A stretch of DNA of 64,000 bases from Amnibacterium setariae. Its GTDB lineage: Bacteria > Actinomycetota > Actinomycetes > Actinomycetales > Microbacteriaceae. The notes under the pieces were generated by a model, which was given only the letters and a program-made list of their open reading frames with translations, was not told the origin of the DNA and did not search any database. Below, in pieces: positions 53,458 to 64,000 of this stretch. The DNA is taken from positions 1,506,943 through 1,570,942 of the forward strand of contig NZ_QXTG01000001.1 of the NCBI RefSeq assembly GCF_003581425.1, read 5' to 3'. Made by a program: the position numbers and the translations under genes. Numbering within the stretch: the first letter of the stretch is position 1; each line of letters begins with the position of its first letter.

Positions 53458-54501
53458 GTGGTCATCCGGGTCGCCGTCGCTGGTGCGAGCGGCTACGCCG
53501 GCGGGGAGCTGCTGCGGCTGATCGCGCAGCACCCCGAGCTCGAGGTGACCACCGTCACCGGGCGCTCGACCGTCGGCCGGACGGTGGGGGAGGTGCAGCC
53601 GCACCTCCGCTCCGCGGCCGACCTCGTGTTCCAGGACACGACGCCGGAGGTGCTCGCGGGGCACGACGCGGTGTTCCTCGCGCTGCCGCACGGCCAGTCG
53701 GGCGCGATCGCCGAGCAGCTGCCCGACGACGTGCTCGTCGTCGACGCCGGCGCCGACCACCGGCTCGCGTCCGAGGCGGACTGGCGCGCGTTCTACCCGG
53801 GCGACTGGCACGGCGCGTGGACGTACGGCGTCCCGGAGCTGCTCGCCGAGGGCGGCAGGCTGCGCGAGGCGCTCGCCGGCACGAAGCGGATCGCCGCCCC
53901 CGGCTGCAACGCCTCCGCGGTCAGCCTCGCGCTCGCCCCGGCCGTCGCGGCCGGGCTCGTCGAGCAGGAGGACCTCGTCGCCGTGCTCGCGGTCGGCCCG
54001 TCCGGCGCGGGGCGCTCGACCCGGCCGGACCTCTCGGCGAGCGAGCTGCTCGGCTCCGCGAACGCGTACGCCGTCGGCGGCGTCCACCGGCACACCCCCG
54101 AGATCCTGCAGAACCTCGCGCTCGTGACCGGCGTCCGCGGCTCCATCTCCTTCACGCCGGTGCTCGTGCCGATGGCGCGCGGCATCCTCGCGACCTGCAC
54201 GGCCCGGCTCGCCCCCGACGCCGACGAGCGGCGCCTCCGCGCCGTCTACGACGAGGCGTACGGCGACGAGCGGTTCGTGCACCTGCTGCCCGCGGGGTCC
54301 TTCCCCGCCGTGGAGCACGCGATCGGCGCGAACACGCTGCTGCTCGGCCTCGCGGTCGACACGGCCGCCCGACGGCTCGTGGTCGTCGCCGCGCTCGACA
54401 ACCTCGTCAAGGGCACGGCCGGGGCCGCGATCCAGTCGGCGAACCTCGCACTCGGCCTGCCGGAGGCGGCAGGGCTCCCCATCGACGGAACGGCACCATG
54501 A
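53458..54501 (+). CDS. argC: N-acetyl-gamma-glutamyl-phosphate reductase
   Basis: A 347-residue NADPH-dependent enzyme of arginine synthesis. [10 protein letters not shown] (residues 8-17) binds the cofactor, Cys150 in APGCNAS is the catalytic thiol, and [11 protein letters not shown] carries the conserved His. It is the first gene of argC-argJ-argB-argD. The start is GTG 53458, and its stop overlaps argJ (ATGA). Confidence 0.96.
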   Translation: MVIRVAVAGASGYAGGELLRLIAQHPELEVTTVTGRSTVGRTVGEVQPHLRSAADLVFQDTTPEVLAGHDAVFLALPHGQSGAIAEQLPDDVLVVDAGADHRLASEADWRAFYPGDWHGAWTYGVPELLAEGGRLREALAGTKRIAAPGCNASAVSLALAPAVAAGLVEQEDLVAVLAVGPSGAGRSTRPDLSASELLGSANAYAVGGVHRHTPEILQNLALVTGVRGSISFTPVLVPMARGILATCTARLAPDADERRLRAVYDEAYGDERFVHLLPAGSFPAVEHAIGANTLLLGLAVDTAARRLVVVAALDNLVKGTAGAAIQSANLALGLPEAAGLPIDGTAP

Positions 54502-55652
54502 GCGTCACGGCAGCAGCAGGGTTCGAGGCGGCCGGTGTCGAGGCGGGCCTGCGGTCGGGCGAGGGGCCCGACCTCGCCGTCGTCGTCAACCGCGGCCCGG
54601 CCGCGGCGGCCGCCGCGGTCTTCACGAGCAACCGCTGCACCGCGAACCCGATCATCTGGAGCAAGGAGGTGATCAAGGACGGCGTGGTGTCCGCGATCGT
54701 CCTCAACTCCGGCGGGGCCAACTGCTACACGGGCATGCTCGGCTTCCAGGTGGTGCACGAGACGGCGGAGGCGGCGGGCCGCGCGCTCGACCTGTCGCCC
54801 GGCGACGTGCTCGTCTGCTCCACGGGCCTCATCGGCGAGCAGCTCGACTCGACGAAGGTCGTCGCCGGCGTCGGCCGCGCCGTCGCCTCGCTCGCGGAGG
54901 ACGGCGGCGGGCGGGCCGCCCGCGCCATCATGACGACGGACACCCGCCCGAAGCAGGCGGTCCGGCGGGGGAGCACCGGCTGGACGCTCGGCGGCATGGC
55001 GAAGGGCGCCGGCATGCTCGCGCCCGGGCTCGCGACCATGCTCGTCGTCATCACGACGGACGCGGACGTGGAGTCGGCGGACCTCGACGCCGCCCTGCGC
55101 TCCGCGACCCGCGTCACGTTCGACCGCCTCGACTCCGACGGCTGCATGTCGACGAACGACCAGGTGACGCTGCTCGCCTCCGGCGCCTCCGGCGTGGCCC
55201 CCGACCTCGACGAGTTCACGGCGCTGCTGACCGACCTGTGCTGCGACCTCGCGCTGCAGCTGCAGTCCGACGCGGAGGGCGCGGCGCACGACGTCGCGAT
55301 CGAGGTGCGCAACGCGGCGGACGAGGACGACGCGGTCGAGGTCGGCCGCGCCGTCGCGCGGAGCAACCTGTTCAAGGCGGCCGTGTTCGGCAACGACCCC
55401 AACTGGGGCCGGGTGCTCGCCGCGGTCGGCACGACGCAGGCGGCCTTCGACCCGTTCGGCATCGACGTCGCCATGAACGGCGTGCAGGTGTGCCGCGCCG
55501 GGCAGCCGGACCAGCCGCGCACGCTCGTCGACCTCACCGACCGCGCGGTCTCGGTCGTGATCGACCTGCACGCCGGCGAGGCGACGGCCACCGTGTGGAC
55601 CAACGACCTCACCCACGACTACGTGCACGAGAACAGCGCGTACTCCTCGTGA
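54498..55652 (+). CDS. argJ: Glutamate N-acetyltransferase / amino-acid N-acetyltransferase
   Basis: A 384-residue Ntn-type enzyme that recycles the acetyl group from acetylornithine to glutamate. The self-cleavage site is Ala179-Thr180 in [13 protein letters not shown], preceded by [19 protein letters not shown] and [11 protein letters not shown] are further conserved strings. ATG 54498 overlaps argC. A 64-base gap holding a type-B repeat separates it from argB, unlike the other joins in the operon. Confidence 0.95.
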   Translation: MSVTAAAGFEAAGVEAGLRSGEGPDLAVVVNRGPAAAAAAVFTSNRCTANPIIWSKEVIKDGVVSAIVLNSGGANCYTGMLGFQVVHETAEAAGRALDLSPGDVLVCSTGLIGEQLDSTKVVAGVGRAVASLAEDGGGRAARAIMTTDTRPKQAVRRGSTGWTLGGMAKGAGMLAPGLATMLVVITTDADVESADLDAALRSATRVTFDRLDSDGCMSTNDQVTLLASGASGVAPDLDEFTALLTDLCCDLALQLQSDAEGAAHDVAIEVRNAADEDDAVEVGRAVARSNLFKAAVFGNDPNWGRVLAAVGTTQAAFDPFGIDVAMNGVQVCRAGQPDQPRTLVDLTDRAVSVVIDLHAGEATATVWTNDLTHDYVHENSAYSS

Positions 55653-55662
55653 CCTCCCTTCC

Positions 55663-55701
55663 GCTGGTCGAGGTGCGAGCGCAGCGAGCCTCGAGACCAC
55701 C
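55663..55701 (+). repeat. Type-B repeat inside the arg operon
   Basis: All 39 bases are identical to 43074-43112. It fills most of the argJ-argB gap and has the outer arms GGTCGAGG and CCTCGAGACC. Confidence 0.75.
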
Positions 55702-55716
55702 CCTCGGGGCGCGCGC

Positions 55717-56622
55717 ATGACCGCGCTGCCCGTCCAGACGACGACGCCGGAGGAGGCCGCGGCGAAAGCAGCGGTGCTCATCGAGTCGCTGCCGTGGATC
55801 ACCCGCTTCGCGGGGCGGGTCGTCGTCATCAAGTTCGGCGGCAACGCCATGGTGGACGACGCCCTCACCGCGGCCTTCGCGAAGGACGTGGTCTACCTCC
55901 GCACGGTCGGCGTCCGCCCCGTCGTCGTGCACGGCGGCGGCCCGCAGATCTCCGCGATGCTCGAGCGCCTCGGCATCACGAGCGAGTTCCGCGGCGGCTA
56001 CCGGGTGACGACGCCCGAGGTGATGGACGTCGTCCGCATGGTGCTGACGGGGCAGGTGAGCCGCGACCTGGTCGGGGCGATCAACCTGCACGGCCCGATC
56101 GCGACCGCGATCTCCGGCGAGGACGGCGGCCTGTTCGGCGGCCGACGCCGCGGCGCGGTCGTCGACGGGGAGCCCGTCGACCTCGGGCAGGTGGGCGACG
56201 TCGTCGCGGTCGACCCGACGGCGGTGCTCGCGCAGCTCGACGCCGGCGGCATCCCCGTCGTGTCGACCATCGCCCCCGACCTCGACCGGCCGGGCGAGTC
56301 CCTCAACGTGAACGCCGACAGCGCCGCGGCGGCGCTCGCGGTGGCCCTCGGCGCCGAGAAGCTCGTCGTGCTCACCGACGTGCCGGGCCTGTACGCCGAC
56401 TGGCCGGACCGCGACTCCCTGGTCTCCAGCCTCACCACGACCGAGCTGACGGCGATGCTGCCGTCGCTCGAGTCGGGCATGATCCCCAAGATGACCGCGT
56501 GCCTGGAAGCGGTCGTCGGCGGAGTGCCGAAGGCGGCCGTGATCGACGGCCGCGTGCCGCACTCCGTGCTGCTCGAGGTGTTCACGGGCAGCGGCATCGG
56601 CACGGAGGTGGTCCCGGCATGA
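55717..56622 (+). CDS. argB: Acetylglutamate kinase
   Basis: A 301-residue amino-acid kinase, the usual feedback-control step of the pathway. [10 protein letters not shown] (phosphate-binding, about residues 36-45), [31 protein letters not shown] and [13 protein letters not shown] are conserved. The N-terminal helix ([20 protein letters not shown]) is the extension found in arginine-sensitive enzymes. ATG 55717 follows the repeat; no strong ribosome site is seen. argD overlaps its stop. Confidence 0.95.
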   Translation: MTALPVQTTTPEEAAAKAAVLIESLPWITRFAGRVVVIKFGGNAMVDDALTAAFAKDVVYLRTVGVRPVVVHGGGPQISAMLERLGITSEFRGGYRVTTPEVMDVVRMVLTGQVSRDLVGAINLHGPIATAISGEDGGLFGGRRRGAVVDGEPVDLGQVGDVVAVDPTAVLAQLDAGGIPVVSTIAPDLDRPGESLNVNADSAAAALAVALGAEKLVVLTDVPGLYADWPDRDSLVSSLTTTELTAMLPSLESGMIPKMTACLEAVVGGVPKAAVIDGRVPHSVLLEVFTGSGIGTEVVPA

Positions 56623-57803
56623 CGGACGCTGCGGTGGAGACGGACTGGCGGCAGCGCCACGCCCACGACCTGATGGCGAGCTACGCGCCGCCGCTGCGCC
56701 TGCTCGTCCGCGGCGAGGGCTGCTGGGTGTGGGACGACGAGGGCACGCGGTACCTCGACTTCCTCGGCGGCATCGCGGTGAACTCGCTCGGGCACGCGCA
56801 CCCGGTCGTCGTCGCGGCGGTCGAGGACCAGGTGCGCCGGCTCGTCCACATCTCGAACTACTTCGCGAGCCCCTCGCAGCTCGAGCTGGCGGAGCGGCTG
56901 AAGCGGATCACGGGCGCCGGCGACGCCGGCCGCGTCTACTTCGGCAACTCGGGCGCCGAGGCGAACGAGGCCGCGTTCAAGCTGGCCCGCCGCACCGGCC
57001 GGCCGCGCATCCTCGCGCTGAAGAACGCCTTCCACGGCCGCACCATGGGGGCGCTCGCGCTGACCGGCAAGCCCGCCCTGCAGGGGCCCTTCGAGCCGCT
57101 GCCCGCGGGGGTCGAGCACATCGACTCGACGGTCGAGGCGCTCGAGCAGGCGATCCGCGACGACGTGGCGATGCTGATCGTCGAGCCGATCAAGGGGGAG
57201 ACGGGCGTGGTCCCGCTGCCCGCCGGCTACCTCCGCGCCGCGCGGGAGCTGACGGAGCGCTCCGGCGCCCTGCTCGTGATCGACGAGATCCAGACCGGGC
57301 TCGGGCGCACCGGCGCGTGGTTCGACTTCCAGCACGAGGGCGTGGTGCCCGACGCGGTGACCATGGCGAAGGGCATCGCGGGCGGGGTGCCGCTCGGCGC
57401 GATGGTGACCTTCGGCGCCGCGAGCGGCCTGCTGCAGCGCGGCGACCACGGCAGCACGTTCGGCGGCAACCCGCTCGCGACGGCCGCCGCGAACGCGGTG
57501 CTCGGCGAGATCGAGCGCGCGGACCTGGTCGGCAACGCGGCCCGCCGCGGCGAGCAGATCCGTGCCGCCGTCGAGGCGATGGGCTCGCCGCTCGTCACCG
57601 AGGTGCGCGGTCGCGGCCTGCTGATCGGCGTCGGCACCACCGACGGCGCCGCGCCCGCGATCGGCGCCGCCGCCCTCGAGGCCGGGCTCATCGTCAACCC
57701 GATCAACCCGACCTCGATCCGCATCGCGCCGCCGCTCATCGTCGGCGACGAGGAGGTCGAGGCGTTCACCGAACGCTTCGCCGCCGCCCTCGCCGCGTCC
57801 TGA
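56619..57803 (+). CDS. argD: Acetylornithine aminotransferase
   Basis: A 394-residue class III PLP aminotransferase. [64 protein letters not shown] and the PLP lysine in [14 protein letters not shown] are in order. ATG 56619 overlaps argB. A divergent repeat-like element separates it from argF. Confidence 0.95.
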   Translation: MTDAAVETDWRQRHAHDLMASYAPPLRLLVRGEGCWVWDDEGTRYLDFLGGIAVNSLGHAHPVVVAAVEDQVRRLVHISNYFASPSQLELAERLKRITGAGDAGRVYFGNSGAEANEAAFKLARRTGRPRILALKNAFHGRTMGALALTGKPALQGPFEPLPAGVEHIDSTVEALEQAIRDDVAMLIVEPIKGETGVVPLPAGYLRAARELTERSGALLVIDEIQTGLGRTGAWFDFQHEGVVPDAVTMAKGIAGGVPLGAMVTFGAASGLLQRGDHGSTFGGNPLATAAANAVLGEIERADLVGNAARRGEQIRAAVEAMGSPLVTEVRGRGLLIGVGTTDGAAPAIGAAALEAGLIVNPINPTSIRIAPPLIVGDEEVEAFTERFAAALAAS

Positions 57804-57831
57804 CCCGCGCGCGCACGCGGTCGCCCGTCCC

Positions 57832-57902
57832 GCTGATCGACGTGCGAGCGGAGCGATGGGCCCCACGGGCGGTGTTCCCGGGCGAGGGGCTCGAGATCAC
57901 CC
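57832..57902 (+). repeat. Diverged type-B-like repeat between argD and argF
   Basis: It starts GCTGATCGACGTGCGAGCGGAGCGA and ends GGCTCGAGATCACC, matching both ends of the type-B unit but with about 30 unrelated bases inserted. It probably is a decayed or chimeric copy. Confidence 0.5.
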
Positions 57903-57940
57903 CGTGCACCCCACGATTCGGCCGGGAGCGCGCCGCCCAA

Positions 57941-57946
57941 TAGCGT
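57941..57946 (+). promoter_or_regulatory. -10 element of argF
   Basis: TAGCGT ends 6 nt before the argF ATG, giving argF its own predicted leaderless start despite lying in the arg cluster. Confidence 0.45.
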
Positions 57947-57949
57947 TGA

Positions 57950-60492
<2,543 letters not shown>

Positions 60493-60493
<1 letters not shown>

Positions 60494-61116
60494 TGCCGCT
60501 CACCGCGGCCGATCGCGGGCTGCTGGAGGCGCCCGCGGTCGAGGTCGCCCCGCTGCTGCTCGGCGCGGTGCTGACCCACCGGACGCCCGACGGCGAGGTC
60601 GCGGTGCGGCTGACCGAGGTGGAGGCGTACTCCGGCCTGGGGGAGGACCCGGGCTCCCACGCGCACCGCGGCAGGACGCCGCGGAACGACGTCATGTTCG
60701 GCGACGCCGGCCGGCTCTACACGTACTTCACCTACGGGATGCACACCTGCGCGAACGTCGTCTGCCTCCCGCCCGGCAGCGCGTCGGGCGTCCTGCTGCG
60801 CGCGGGGGAGGTCGTCGCGGGGGAGGAGGTCGCCGCCCGCCGCAGACGCGGCGTGCGGCCCCGGGACCTCGCCAGGGGACCGGCGAACCTCGCGTCCGCG
60901 CTCGGCATCGCGCTCGCCGACGGCGGCGCGGACCTGCTCGCCGACGAGGCGTTCGCCCTCGAGCTCGGCGCACCCGCCGCCGACGTGCGCACCGGGCCGC
61001 GGGTGGGGGTGTCGGGAGCGGGCGGGTCGGACGCCTTCCCGTGGCGGTTCTGGCTGCCGGACGAGCCGACCGTGTCGGCCTACCGGCCGGCCGTGCGCCG
61101 CGTCAGGACCGGGTGA
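60493..61116 (+). CDS. DNA-3-methyladenine glycosylase (AAG/Mpg family)
   Basis: A 207-residue monofunctional glycosylase that removes alkylated and deaminated purines. RLTEVEAYSG contains the catalytic Glu, RGRTPRNDVMFG and YTYFTYGMHTCANVVC form the DNA-intercalating face, and GPANLASALGI follows. It is unrelated in fold to the AlkA-like enzyme at 25864-26757. ATG 60493 overlaps the upstream small gene. Its last 14 bases overlap the convergent membrane-protein gene. Confidence 0.93.
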
Positions 61117-61657
61117 TCAGCAGGACGACGCCGGCGGCCGCGGCCGCCCAGATCCAGCTGCCGAGCGTGCCGACGATGAAGCGCTCCCGCACCGCGCCGT
61201 TCTCGAGCTCCGTGAAGCGGCCGACGCCCTTGATCGCGATGATCACGGCCAGCGCCTCCGGGAACCCGGTCATGATCGCGCCCGCCACCGCGAGCCGCTC
61301 GAGCAGGCCGATGACCTCGCCGCCGCGCAGCAGCTCGCGCTCGCCGACGACGATGCCCCCGTGCACGCCCTCCTGCTCGTCGAACGTCGTGCGGTCGAGC
61401 AGCAGCCGGACGACCGGGCTGCCGCCCGTCACGGCGATCACGAGCGCGGCCAGCGCCGCGATCGCGACGACCACGGCCGGCGCCGGCTCGGGCAGGACCG
61501 CCGCGACGACGAGCGTGACGGCGAGCAGCGCCACCGCGAGCACCGTCATCACCCGGGCCCGCGTGCGCCACGCCACCGCCGCGACGACGGCCGCGGCGAT
61601 CGGGCAGACCACGAACAGGAACCACCCGAGCACGAGCAGGAGACCGGACACGCTCAC
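61103..61657 (-). CDS. Membrane protein paired with the cyclase-like HTH gene
   Basis: A 184-residue protein with hydrophobic segments at about residues 5-28, 37-54, 61-78, 120-140 and 163-182. A soluble loop (LLLDRTTFDEQEGVHGGIVVGERELLRGGEVIGLLERL) and the conserved-looking ENGAVRERFIVGTLGSWIWA precede the last helix. TACGAT on this strand (61670-61665) ends 7 nt before GTG 61657. It lies 49 bases downstream of the SatD-like gene, with which it probably acts. The function is unknown. Confidence 0.75.
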   Translation of the reverse strand: MSVSGLLLVLGWFLFVVCPIAAAVVAAVAWRTRARVMTVLAVALLAVTLVVAAVLPEPAPAVVVAIAALAALVIAVTGGSPVVRLLLDRTTFDEQEGVHGGIVVGERELLRGGEVIGLLERLAVAGAIMTGFPEALAVIIAIKGVGRFTELENGAVRERFIVGTLGSWIWAAAAAGVVLLITRS

Positions 61658-61706
61658 CCGGAGGATCGTAGGGGGAGCCCGGGACGTCCGGCTCCGGCCG
61701 CCGGCG

Positions 61707-62303
61707 TCAGGCGGGCTGCAGCGCGGCCAGGTCGCGCACGAGGGCCGGGACCGCCTCGCGGTCCAGGCGCACCCCGGCGGCGCGGCTGCGGAGGCTGATC
61801 GCCTGCGGGGTGACGCCGAGGCGCTCCGCCATGGCGGCCTGGGTCAGGCCCTGCTCCGCGAGGTCCGCCACCTCCCACCCCTCGGCGGACCGGCGGGAGC
61901 GCAGCTCGAGCAGCAGCCCGATCAACGCCGTGACGCCGGTCGCGGCCGACTCGTCCGGCGCGACCACGGCGAGCCGGTGCGGTGCCCGCTTCGCCGCCTC
62001 GACGGCGACGCGGGCGGCGAGGAACGCGGTGCCCGTCGCCTCGCCCGTGGTGTCCGGGAGGGGGGAGCGCACGTCGCCGACGCCGATCCCGACGCTCCAG
62101 CCGCCGTCGCGGCGCAGCCGCAGGGCCGCCTCGAGCGCGGCGCCGGCGTCCTCGAACACCGCCTGGAACTCGTCGCCCGCCGTGCGGTCGGGGCCGAGCA
62201 CCGCGCCGGCCTCGCGCCACGCGTCCCGGTCCGCGAGGATCGGGGCCACCGCATCGGTCGCCGTGTGGCGGCTGTCGACCTGGTCGACGGTCAGCACGAA
62301 CAT
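61707..62303 (-). CDS. SatD-like protein: nucleotide-cyclase-like domain plus C-terminal HTH
   Basis: A 198-residue protein. Residues 1-115 follow the class III cyclase pattern: TVDQVDSRH, TAGDEFQAVFEDAGAALEAALRLRR, WSVGIGVGDV and GTAFLAARVAVEAA correspond to the metal-Asp, GDGF-like, (V)GIHtGeV and VNxAaR strings. Residues 140-185 carry a helix-turn-helix (GLTQAAMAERLGVTPQAISLRSRAAG). The SatD family is the nearest match I recall. Whether it makes or senses a nucleotide is unknown. TAGGCT on this strand (62315-62310) ends 6 nt before the ATG. It is divergent from tyrS. Confidence 0.7.
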   Translation of the reverse strand: MFVLTVDQVDSRHTATDAVAPILADRDAWREAGAVLGPDRTAGDEFQAVFEDAGAALEAALRLRRDGGWSVGIGVGDVRSPLPDTTGEATGTAFLAARVAVEAAKRAPHRLAVVAPDESAATGVTALIGLLLELRSRRSAEGWEVADLAEQGLTQAAMAERLGVTPQAISLRSRAAGVRLDREAVPALVRDLAALQPA

Positions 62304-62309
62304 CCCGCA

Positions 62310-62315
62310 AGCCTA
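62310..62315 (-). promoter_or_regulatory. -10 element of the SatD-like gene
   Basis: TAGGCT on the - strand, 6 nt before the ATG at 62303. Confidence 0.45.
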
Positions 62316-62332
62316 GCGACTTGTTCCGGCTG

Positions 62333-62354
62333 GATCAAGCATCGCGGCTTGATC
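62333..62354. promoter_or_regulatory. Palindrome between the SatD-like and tyrS promoters
   Basis: GATCAAGC-ATCGCG-GCTTGATC, an 8-bp perfect inverted repeat with a 6-bp centre. It covers the expected -35 of the SatD-like promoter and lies just upstream of that of tyrS, so one bound protein could affect both. Confidence 0.5.
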
Positions 62355-62380
62355 GTCGGAGCCCCGAGGCGGCCGGCTGC

Positions 62381-62386
62381 TAGCGT
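62381..62386 (+). promoter_or_regulatory. -10 element of tyrS
   Basis: TAGCGT ends 6 nt before the tyrS GTG. There is no room for a T-box leader. Confidence 0.45.
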
Positions 62387-62392
62387 CGGGAC

Positions 62393-63694
62393 GTGCCGCC
62401 GACCGCGCTGGCCCGCCAGCACAACGATCCGAGCTTCCCGTCCGTGTGGGAGGAGCTCCGCTGGCGCGGGCTCGTCCAGGTCTCGACCGACGAGGAGGCG
62501 CTCGCCGCGGCCCTCGCCGGGGGACCGATCACCGCCTACTGCGGGTTCGACCCGACCGCGCCGAGCCTGCACCTCGGTCACCTGACCCAGCTCCTGGTGC
62601 TGCGACGTCTCCAGCTCGCGGGACACCGGCCCCTCGGGCTCGTCGGCGGCTCCACGGGTCTGATCGGGGATCCTCGCCCGTCGTCCGAACGGGTGCTGCA
62701 CACCAAGGAGCTCGTGGCGGACTGGGTCGCCGCGGTTCGGACGCAGGTCGAGCGCTTCCTCGACTTCGAAGGTCCGGCCGCCGCGGAGATGGTCGACAAC
62801 CTCGACTGGACCGCGCCGCTGTCGGCGATCGACTTCCTCAGGGACATCGGCAAGCATTACCGGATCGGCACGATGCTCAAGAAGGACGCCGTGGCCGCGA
62901 GGCTGAACTCGGAAGCCGGGATCAGCTACACGGAGTTCAGCTACCAGATCCTGCAGGGCTACGACTTCCTCGAGCTCTACCGGTCGCGCGGATGCGTGCT
63001 GCAGACGGGCGGCAGCGACCAGTGGGGGAACCTCACGAGCGGCATCGATCTCATCCGCCGTGCGGAGGGTGCGGCCGTGCACGCGATCGGGACGCCGCTG
63101 ATCACGGACAGCGAAGGCCGGAAGTTCAGCAAGAGCGAGGGGACCGCCGTCTGGCTCGATCCGGCCCAGACGTCGCCGTACGCGTTCTTCCAGTTCTGGC
63201 TCAACACGTCGGACGCCGACGTCGTGAGCCGGCTCAAGGTCTTCACCTTCCTGACGCGGGAGGAGATCGAGGACCTCGAACGGACCAGCACCGAGCGGCC
63301 GGGAGCTCGGGAGGCGCAGCGCCGGCTCGCGTGGGAGGTGACCGCCCTCGTCCACGGGGACGCCGCCGCCGACGCCGCGCGCGACGCGTCCGCGGCGCTG
63401 TTCGGGACCGGCGACCTCGCCAGCATCGACGAGGGCACGCTTGAGGCCGCGCTCGCCGAGCTGCCGCGGGCCGCGGGCGCGGTGGGGGACCGGCTCGACG
63501 TGCTGCTCGTGGCCTCGGGGCTGGCGAAGTCCAACAGCGACGCACGCCGCGCGGCCGCGCAGGGCGGGGTGTCCGTCAACAACCGACGGGTGGACGACGA
63601 GGACGCGGTGCTGACCGAGGCGGACCTGCTCCACGGCCGGTTCGCCGTGCTGCGACGGGGCAAGCGGAACCTCGCCGCCGTCGTGCCGGGCTGA
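62393..63694 (+). CDS. tyrS: Tyrosine--tRNA ligase
   Basis: A 433-residue class I synthetase. GFDPTAPSLHLGH (HIGH motif near residue 60), GGSTGLIGDPR, TEFSYQILQGYDFLEL, QTGGSDQWGN and KFSKS (KMSKS motif near residues 244-248) are all present. An S4 RNA-binding domain with ASGLAKSNSDARRAAAQGGVSVNN forms the C-terminus. GTG 62393 follows TAGCGT by 6 nt. The gene reads somewhat less GC-rich than the arg genes. An rRNA operon follows. Confidence 0.97.
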   Translation: MPPTALARQHNDPSFPSVWEELRWRGLVQVSTDEEALAAALAGGPITAYCGFDPTAPSLHLGHLTQLLVLRRLQLAGHRPLGLVGGSTGLIGDPRPSSERVLHTKELVADWVAAVRTQVERFLDFEGPAAAEMVDNLDWTAPLSAIDFLRDIGKHYRIGTMLKKDAVAARLNSEAGISYTEFSYQILQGYDFLELYRSRGCVLQTGGSDQWGNLTSGIDLIRRAEGAAVHAIGTPLITDSEGRKFSKSEGTAVWLDPAQTSPYAFFQFWLNTSDADVVSRLKVFTFLTREEIEDLERTSTERPGAREAQRRLAWEVTALVHGDAAADAARDASAALFGTGDLASIDEGTLEAALAELPRAAGAVGDRLDVLLVASGLAKSNSDARRAAAQGGVSVNNRRVDDEDAVLTEADLLHGRFAVLRRGKRNLAAVVPG

Positions 63695-63754
63695 CCCGCC
63701 GACCCTCGGAACAGCCCCGGGGGGACCGCGACACGCCCGTGTGTTTCGGGTGAG
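63695..63754 (+). other. tyrS-rrn intergenic segment
   Basis: Sixty bases with no gene. CCTCGGAACAGCCCCGGGG could form a weak hairpin that ends tyrS transcription; nothing stronger is visible. Confidence 0.3.
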
Positions 63755-63783
63755 TTGCGAACACGTGTCGATCCACGTACTGT
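63755..63783 (+). promoter_or_regulatory. rRNA operon promoter (-35 TTGCGA, 17 bp, -10 TACTGT)
   Basis: TTGCGA (63755-63760) and TACTGT (63778-63783), separated by exactly 17 bp, form the most complete -35/-10 promoter in the window. The leader that follows has the character of a pre-16S leader. Confidence 0.7.
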
Positions 63784-64000
63784 CTTCCCTTGTCAGCGCG
63801 ACGCCGCGGATGAGAAAGGCTCCAAGAGCCCCACTCTCCGCCCACAGCCTGATGGACTCCATCGCTTCGGCGAGGCCGACGGGAAGCCCCCGGCGGTGCG
63901 GATGGGTGGAGTCATCGAGGCGCCTCGAGCTGCTGGGTGGAAGCCTGGTGGGCGATGTGCGGCCGATCCTTGAGAACTCAACAGCGTGCACAATTGTCAA
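63784..64000 (+). other. Pre-16S rRNA leader (operon continues beyond the window)
   Basis: The last bases, CTTGAGAACTCAACAGCGTG then CACAATTGTCAA, match the antitermination/processing leader found just before 16S rRNA in actinobacteria, as far as I recall it. Short frames in this stretch have no coding character. The 16S gene itself is not in the window. Confidence 0.65.

Noticed and set aside
63800..63980. Short open frames in the terminal segment
   Set aside because: They have no coding bias or ribosome site and lie downstream of an rRNA-type promoter in a leader-like sequence.

Overview
This window is a very GC-rich chromosomal segment of an actinobacterium. The gene order (thyX-dapA-rnj-ftsK-pgsA-cinA-clgR-DUF3046-recA-recX-miaB-miaA, lexA beside a LysM gene, hisCBH-hisA-sseB, DUF1844-infC-rpmI-rplT-rlmB-pheST and argCJBDF-argH-tyrS-rrn) fits the family Microbacteriaceae. 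No genus is claimed. There is no phage, plasmid, CRISPR array, insertion sequence or tRNA gene. Most of the window is dense housekeeping DNA with a few accessory islands.

Layout. 0-5.8 kb: aldo/keto reductase remnants, a TetR regulator, a histidine phosphatase, a GNAT, dapB, a TPR membrane protein, a NUDIX hydrolase and an NAD-dependent epimerase. 5.9-9.8 kb: a cysteine-less thioredoxin-like protein, thyX, dapA, rnj. 9.8-10.9 kb: repeats, then an ArsR regulator with a frameshifted SRPBCC partner. 10.9-20.5 kb: ftsK, pgsA, cinA C-domain, clgR, DUF3046, SOS-controlled recA-recX, miaB, miaA. 20.5-29.3 kb: MFS, dapF, a methyltransferase, hflX, a GlxA-type regulator with an AlkA glycosylase, a tyrosine phosphatase and an ABC exporter. 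29.3-34.6 kb: lexA and a divergent SOS LysM protein, then hisC-hisB-hisH-hisA-sseB. 34.6-43.1 kb is the accessory stretch: a predicted nuclease gene bracketed by two related hairpins, marR-MFS, a CoA-disulfide-reductase/rhodanese fusion, an SDR, a pentapeptide protein, a DHFR-like protein and a flavin monooxygenase. 43.1-52.8 kb: DUF1844, infC-rpmI-rplT, rlmB-like, a DGPF protein with an ECF42-type sigma factor, EamA, SRPBCC, pheS-pheT. 52.9-64 kb: GNAT, argCJBDF, argH, a small membrane protein, mpg, a cyclase-like HTH (SatD-like) protein with a membrane partner, tyrS, and finally an rRNA promoter and leader running off the end.

Regulation visible in the sequence. Many genes have a TANNNT -10 element whose last base lies only 6-10 nt before a GTG or ATG, which predicts leaderless transcripts. 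Genes without this (recA, clgR, hflX, infC, rplT, the DGPF gene and others) carry Shine-Dalgarno sequences and longer leaders. LexA boxes precede recA and lie between lexA and the LysM gene. Several perfect palindromes sit on regulator promoters (ArsR, GlxA, SatD/tyrS).

The points most worth checking are: the nuclease-fold gene bracketed by two structurally conserved hairpins (34.6-35.7 kb); the 8-bp duplication that breaks the SRPBCC gene; the ECF42/DGPF pair with an upstream sequence matching the reported ECF42 promoter; the cyclase-like HTH gene sharing a palindromic control region with tyrS; and the ATC start of infC.
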